This document shows positions 62,647-64,000 of a stretch of 64,000 nt of DNA, piece after piece. Position 1 is the first letter of the stretch, and the number at the start of each line of letters is the position of its first letter. The stretch comes from Ascidiimonas sp046199005. Lineage in GTDB: Bacteria > Bacteroidota > Bacteroidia > Flavobacteriales > Flavobacteriaceae. The stretch spans positions 186,001 to 250,000 of the forward strand of contig CP176050.1 of assembly GCA_046199005.1 (NCBI GenBank), written 5' to 3'. A program made the translations under genes and the position numbers. The notes beneath the pieces were generated by a model that did not search any database, was not told where the DNA came from, and worked only from the letters and a program-made list of their open reading frames with translations.

Positions 62647-63720
62647 ATGACTGATTCATCATTTCTTAAGGGTAGAGGCGCTCAGATTCAGGTGAACAAT
62701 AGATTCGATGCATTTACAAGCGAAATGCGTGATGACTTTTTGGAGTATTGCAGACTGGAAGGAGAGCCAGCAGAGACCAATAAAACACGTTACCTCGAAG
62801 TTTTCCCTAAAACGGTAGTGAATAAGGTTGATAGTCCAGATGTTGGGATGGAATACTCCTTAAATCCTTATCAAGGCTGTGAACATGGATGTATCTATTG
62901 TTATGCACGTAATACCCACGAGTATTGGGGATACAATGCGGGTCTTGATTTTGAACGAACTATATTGGTAAAGAAAAATGCTGCCGCTTTACTTGAAAAG
63001 AAACTAAAAAGTAAACGATGGAAGGCGTGTCCGATAGTGCTTTCCGGAAACACAGATTGTTATCAACCTGCAGAGCAGAAGTTTGGTCTTACGAGGTCTT
63101 GCCTTGAAGTTTTCCTAAAATACAGGCATCCTGTAGGGATCATTACAAAAAATGCCTGGCTGTTACAAGATCTGGGTATCATTAAGGAGCTATCTAAAGA
63201 CGGGCTTATAAGAGTAAATATCAGTATTACGACACTATCAGAAGCTACGAGAAGACTTTTGGAACCTAGAACAGCAAGTATTAAAAAAAGATTAGCTACT
63301 GTACGTATTCTTTCGGAGAATTCAGTTCCGGTGAATGTTATGATAGCTCCTATTATCCCCGGTATCAATAGTCATGAAATTTTACCTTTGGCAAAGGCTG
63401 CTTCCGATGCGGGGGCAGTGTCAATCGGTTTTACGGTTGTTCGGCTCAACGGAGCCATAGGGAAAGTTTTTACCGATTGGATAGAAAAGGCAATGCCAGA
63501 CAGCGCAAAGAAAGTCTTGAATCAGATTGCCGACTGCCACGGAGGAACGCTTAATGACAGCAGATTCGGAATACGTAACAGGGGAGAAGGTAAAATTGCC
63601 ATGCAAATACAAAGTCTGATCAAATTAGCGAAACTAAACTATTTTAAAGAGAAAAAGGTACCGCCTTTAAATTGTGATCTTCATCATAATTATAAAGACG
63701 GACAAATGAAATTATTTTAA
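62647..63720 (+). CDS. PA0069-family radical SAM protein
   Basis: A 357-residue radical SAM protein related to spore photoproduct lyase-like enzymes. The 4Fe-4S cluster motif is CxxxCxxC: Cys78, Cys82 and Cys85 in YQGCEHGCIYCYARNTHEY. LSGNTDCYQPAEQ and GIITKNAWLLQD follow as in the PA0069 family. The C-terminal part has RFGIRNRGEGK. The reaction is unknown; DNA photoproduct repair has been considered for relatives. It depends on Fe-S supply from the SUF genes. Expression probably answers to the operator-like dyad upstream. Confidence 0.92.
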   Translation: MTDSSFLKGRGAQIQVNNRFDAFTSEMRDDFLEYCRLEGEPAETNKTRYLEVFPKTVVNKVDSPDVGMEYSLNPYQGCEHGCIYCYARNTHEYWGYNAGLDFERTILVKKNAAALLEKKLKSKRWKACPIVLSGNTDCYQPAEQKFGLTRSCLEVFLKYRHPVGIITKNAWLLQDLGIIKELSKDGLIRVNISITTLSEATRRLLEPRTASIKKRLATVRILSENSVPVNVMIAPIIPGINSHEILPLAKAASDAGAVSIGFTVVRLNGAIGKVFTDWIEKAMPDSAKKVLNQIADCHGGTLNDSRFGIRNRGEGKIAMQIQSLIKLAKLNYFKEKKVPPLNCDLHHNYKDGQMKLF

Positions 63721-63890
63721 TTAGTCATAGTAAGACGTTAAGATCGTATCCATGCAAATATTAGAAGATAATCGCGCGTCATAGACCGATACTTAATGGT
63801 ATCAAATCTAACTAAGGGGTAGCATTTTGATGATTAGCTGATGCATTGCATATTTCAAAAAGGAGGAATTCTGTTATGGCTATTTGAGTA

Positions 63891-64000
63891 TTAACCATCT
63901 ATAGAAGGCTCGCCGTTCCATTCTTTATAAAACTGCTTCAGGTAGTTTTCCATAAATTTATGTCGCTGTGCCGCAAGTTGCCTGCCGGTTTTGGTATTCA
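63891..64000 (-). CDS. C-terminus of a probable HD-domain hydrolase, cut by window edge
   Basis: Thirty-six codons and the stop (63893-63891) are visible on the minus strand. TKTGRQLAAQRHKFMENYLKQF resembles the C-terminal end of Bacteroidota HD-domain phosphohydrolases. The HD motif would lie outside the window, so the call is tentative. The 170 bases between this stop and the radical SAM gene hold nothing recognisable. Confidence 0.6.
   Translation of the reverse strand, partial: NTKTGRQLAAQRHKFMENYLKQFYKEWNGEPSIDG

Noticed and set aside
63860..63886. Perfect AAGGAGG followed by ATG-GCT-ATT-TGA
   Set aside because: The frame is only three codons, and Bacteroidota rarely rely on Shine-Dalgarno pairing; probably chance, though it is the only such site noticed.

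Overview
The window is an AT-rich chromosomal segment of a marine-type Bacteroidota, most likely family Flavobacteriaceae. Supporting signs are a type IX secretion (T9SS) C-terminal sorting domain, many Bacteroidota-style lipoproteins, Bacteroidetes promoters of the form TTG-N17-23-TAnnTTTG instead of Shine-Dalgarno-driven starts, DUF2480/DUF3078 genes trailing a SUF operon, and a hemA-C-D-E-F cluster headed by a divergent AraC regulator. No tRNA, rRNA, CRISPR array, insertion sequence or prophage was recognised. Coding density is high and no gene-free stretch exceeds 300 bases.

Layout. 1-2191: start of a succinate dehydrogenase operon (sdhC, sdhA cut by the window edge). 2361-11180: a sortilin/BNR propeller protein, an Xaa-Pro aminopeptidase with a GNAT gene, two tandem short peptides that look like lanthipeptide/GG-leader precursors, brnQ divergent from an alpha/beta hydrolase, a small zinc-ribbon-like protein and thiL. 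11289-13849: two adjacent lipoprotein beta-propellers. 14032-25501: a dispersed SUF iron-sulfur assembly locus (sufA-type carrier, sufB, sufC, sufD, sufS, sufE, MIP18/DUF59, DUF2480, DUF3078), interrupted by a metallo-beta-lactamase lipoprotein, an inverted serine hydrolase, an M43 metalloprotease and a small lipoprotein. 25554-31625: hflX, an endonuclease/exonuclease/phosphatase protein and a large secreted M4 metalloprotease. 31675-36693 (minus): exonuclease, serine hydrolase, ogt, CNNM/CBS protein, DinB protein, hemB. 36745-39672: a DEAH helicase with two predicted membrane helices, then a third short precursor-like peptide. 39725-46428 (minus): hemA-hemC-hemD-hemE-trkH-GNAT-hemF. 46635-53333: AraC regulator, TraB-like giant protein, hemH, cyanophycinase-like lipoprotein. 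53497-63720: MATE transporter, second sortilin/BNR protein, hemJ, NtrY-like histidine kinase, enoyl-CoA hydratase, an unknown secreted protein, and a PA0069-type radical SAM protein. The right edge holds the C-terminus of a probable HD-domain hydrolase.

How the parts work together. Eight genes cover haem synthesis from glutamyl-tRNA to protohaem except hemL: hemA, B, C, D, E, F, J, H. HemF and HemJ indicate the protoporphyrin-dependent branch. The SUF genes supply Fe-S clusters, and SdhCAB uses both haem and Fe-S. Several promoters carry clear dyads or direct repeats, notably the araC/hemA intergenic region, the suf promoter and the radical-SAM promoter. The best candidates for something undescribed are the three orphan RiPP-like precursors, the membrane-spanning helicase, DUF2480 in the SUF operon, and the operator-like sequences.
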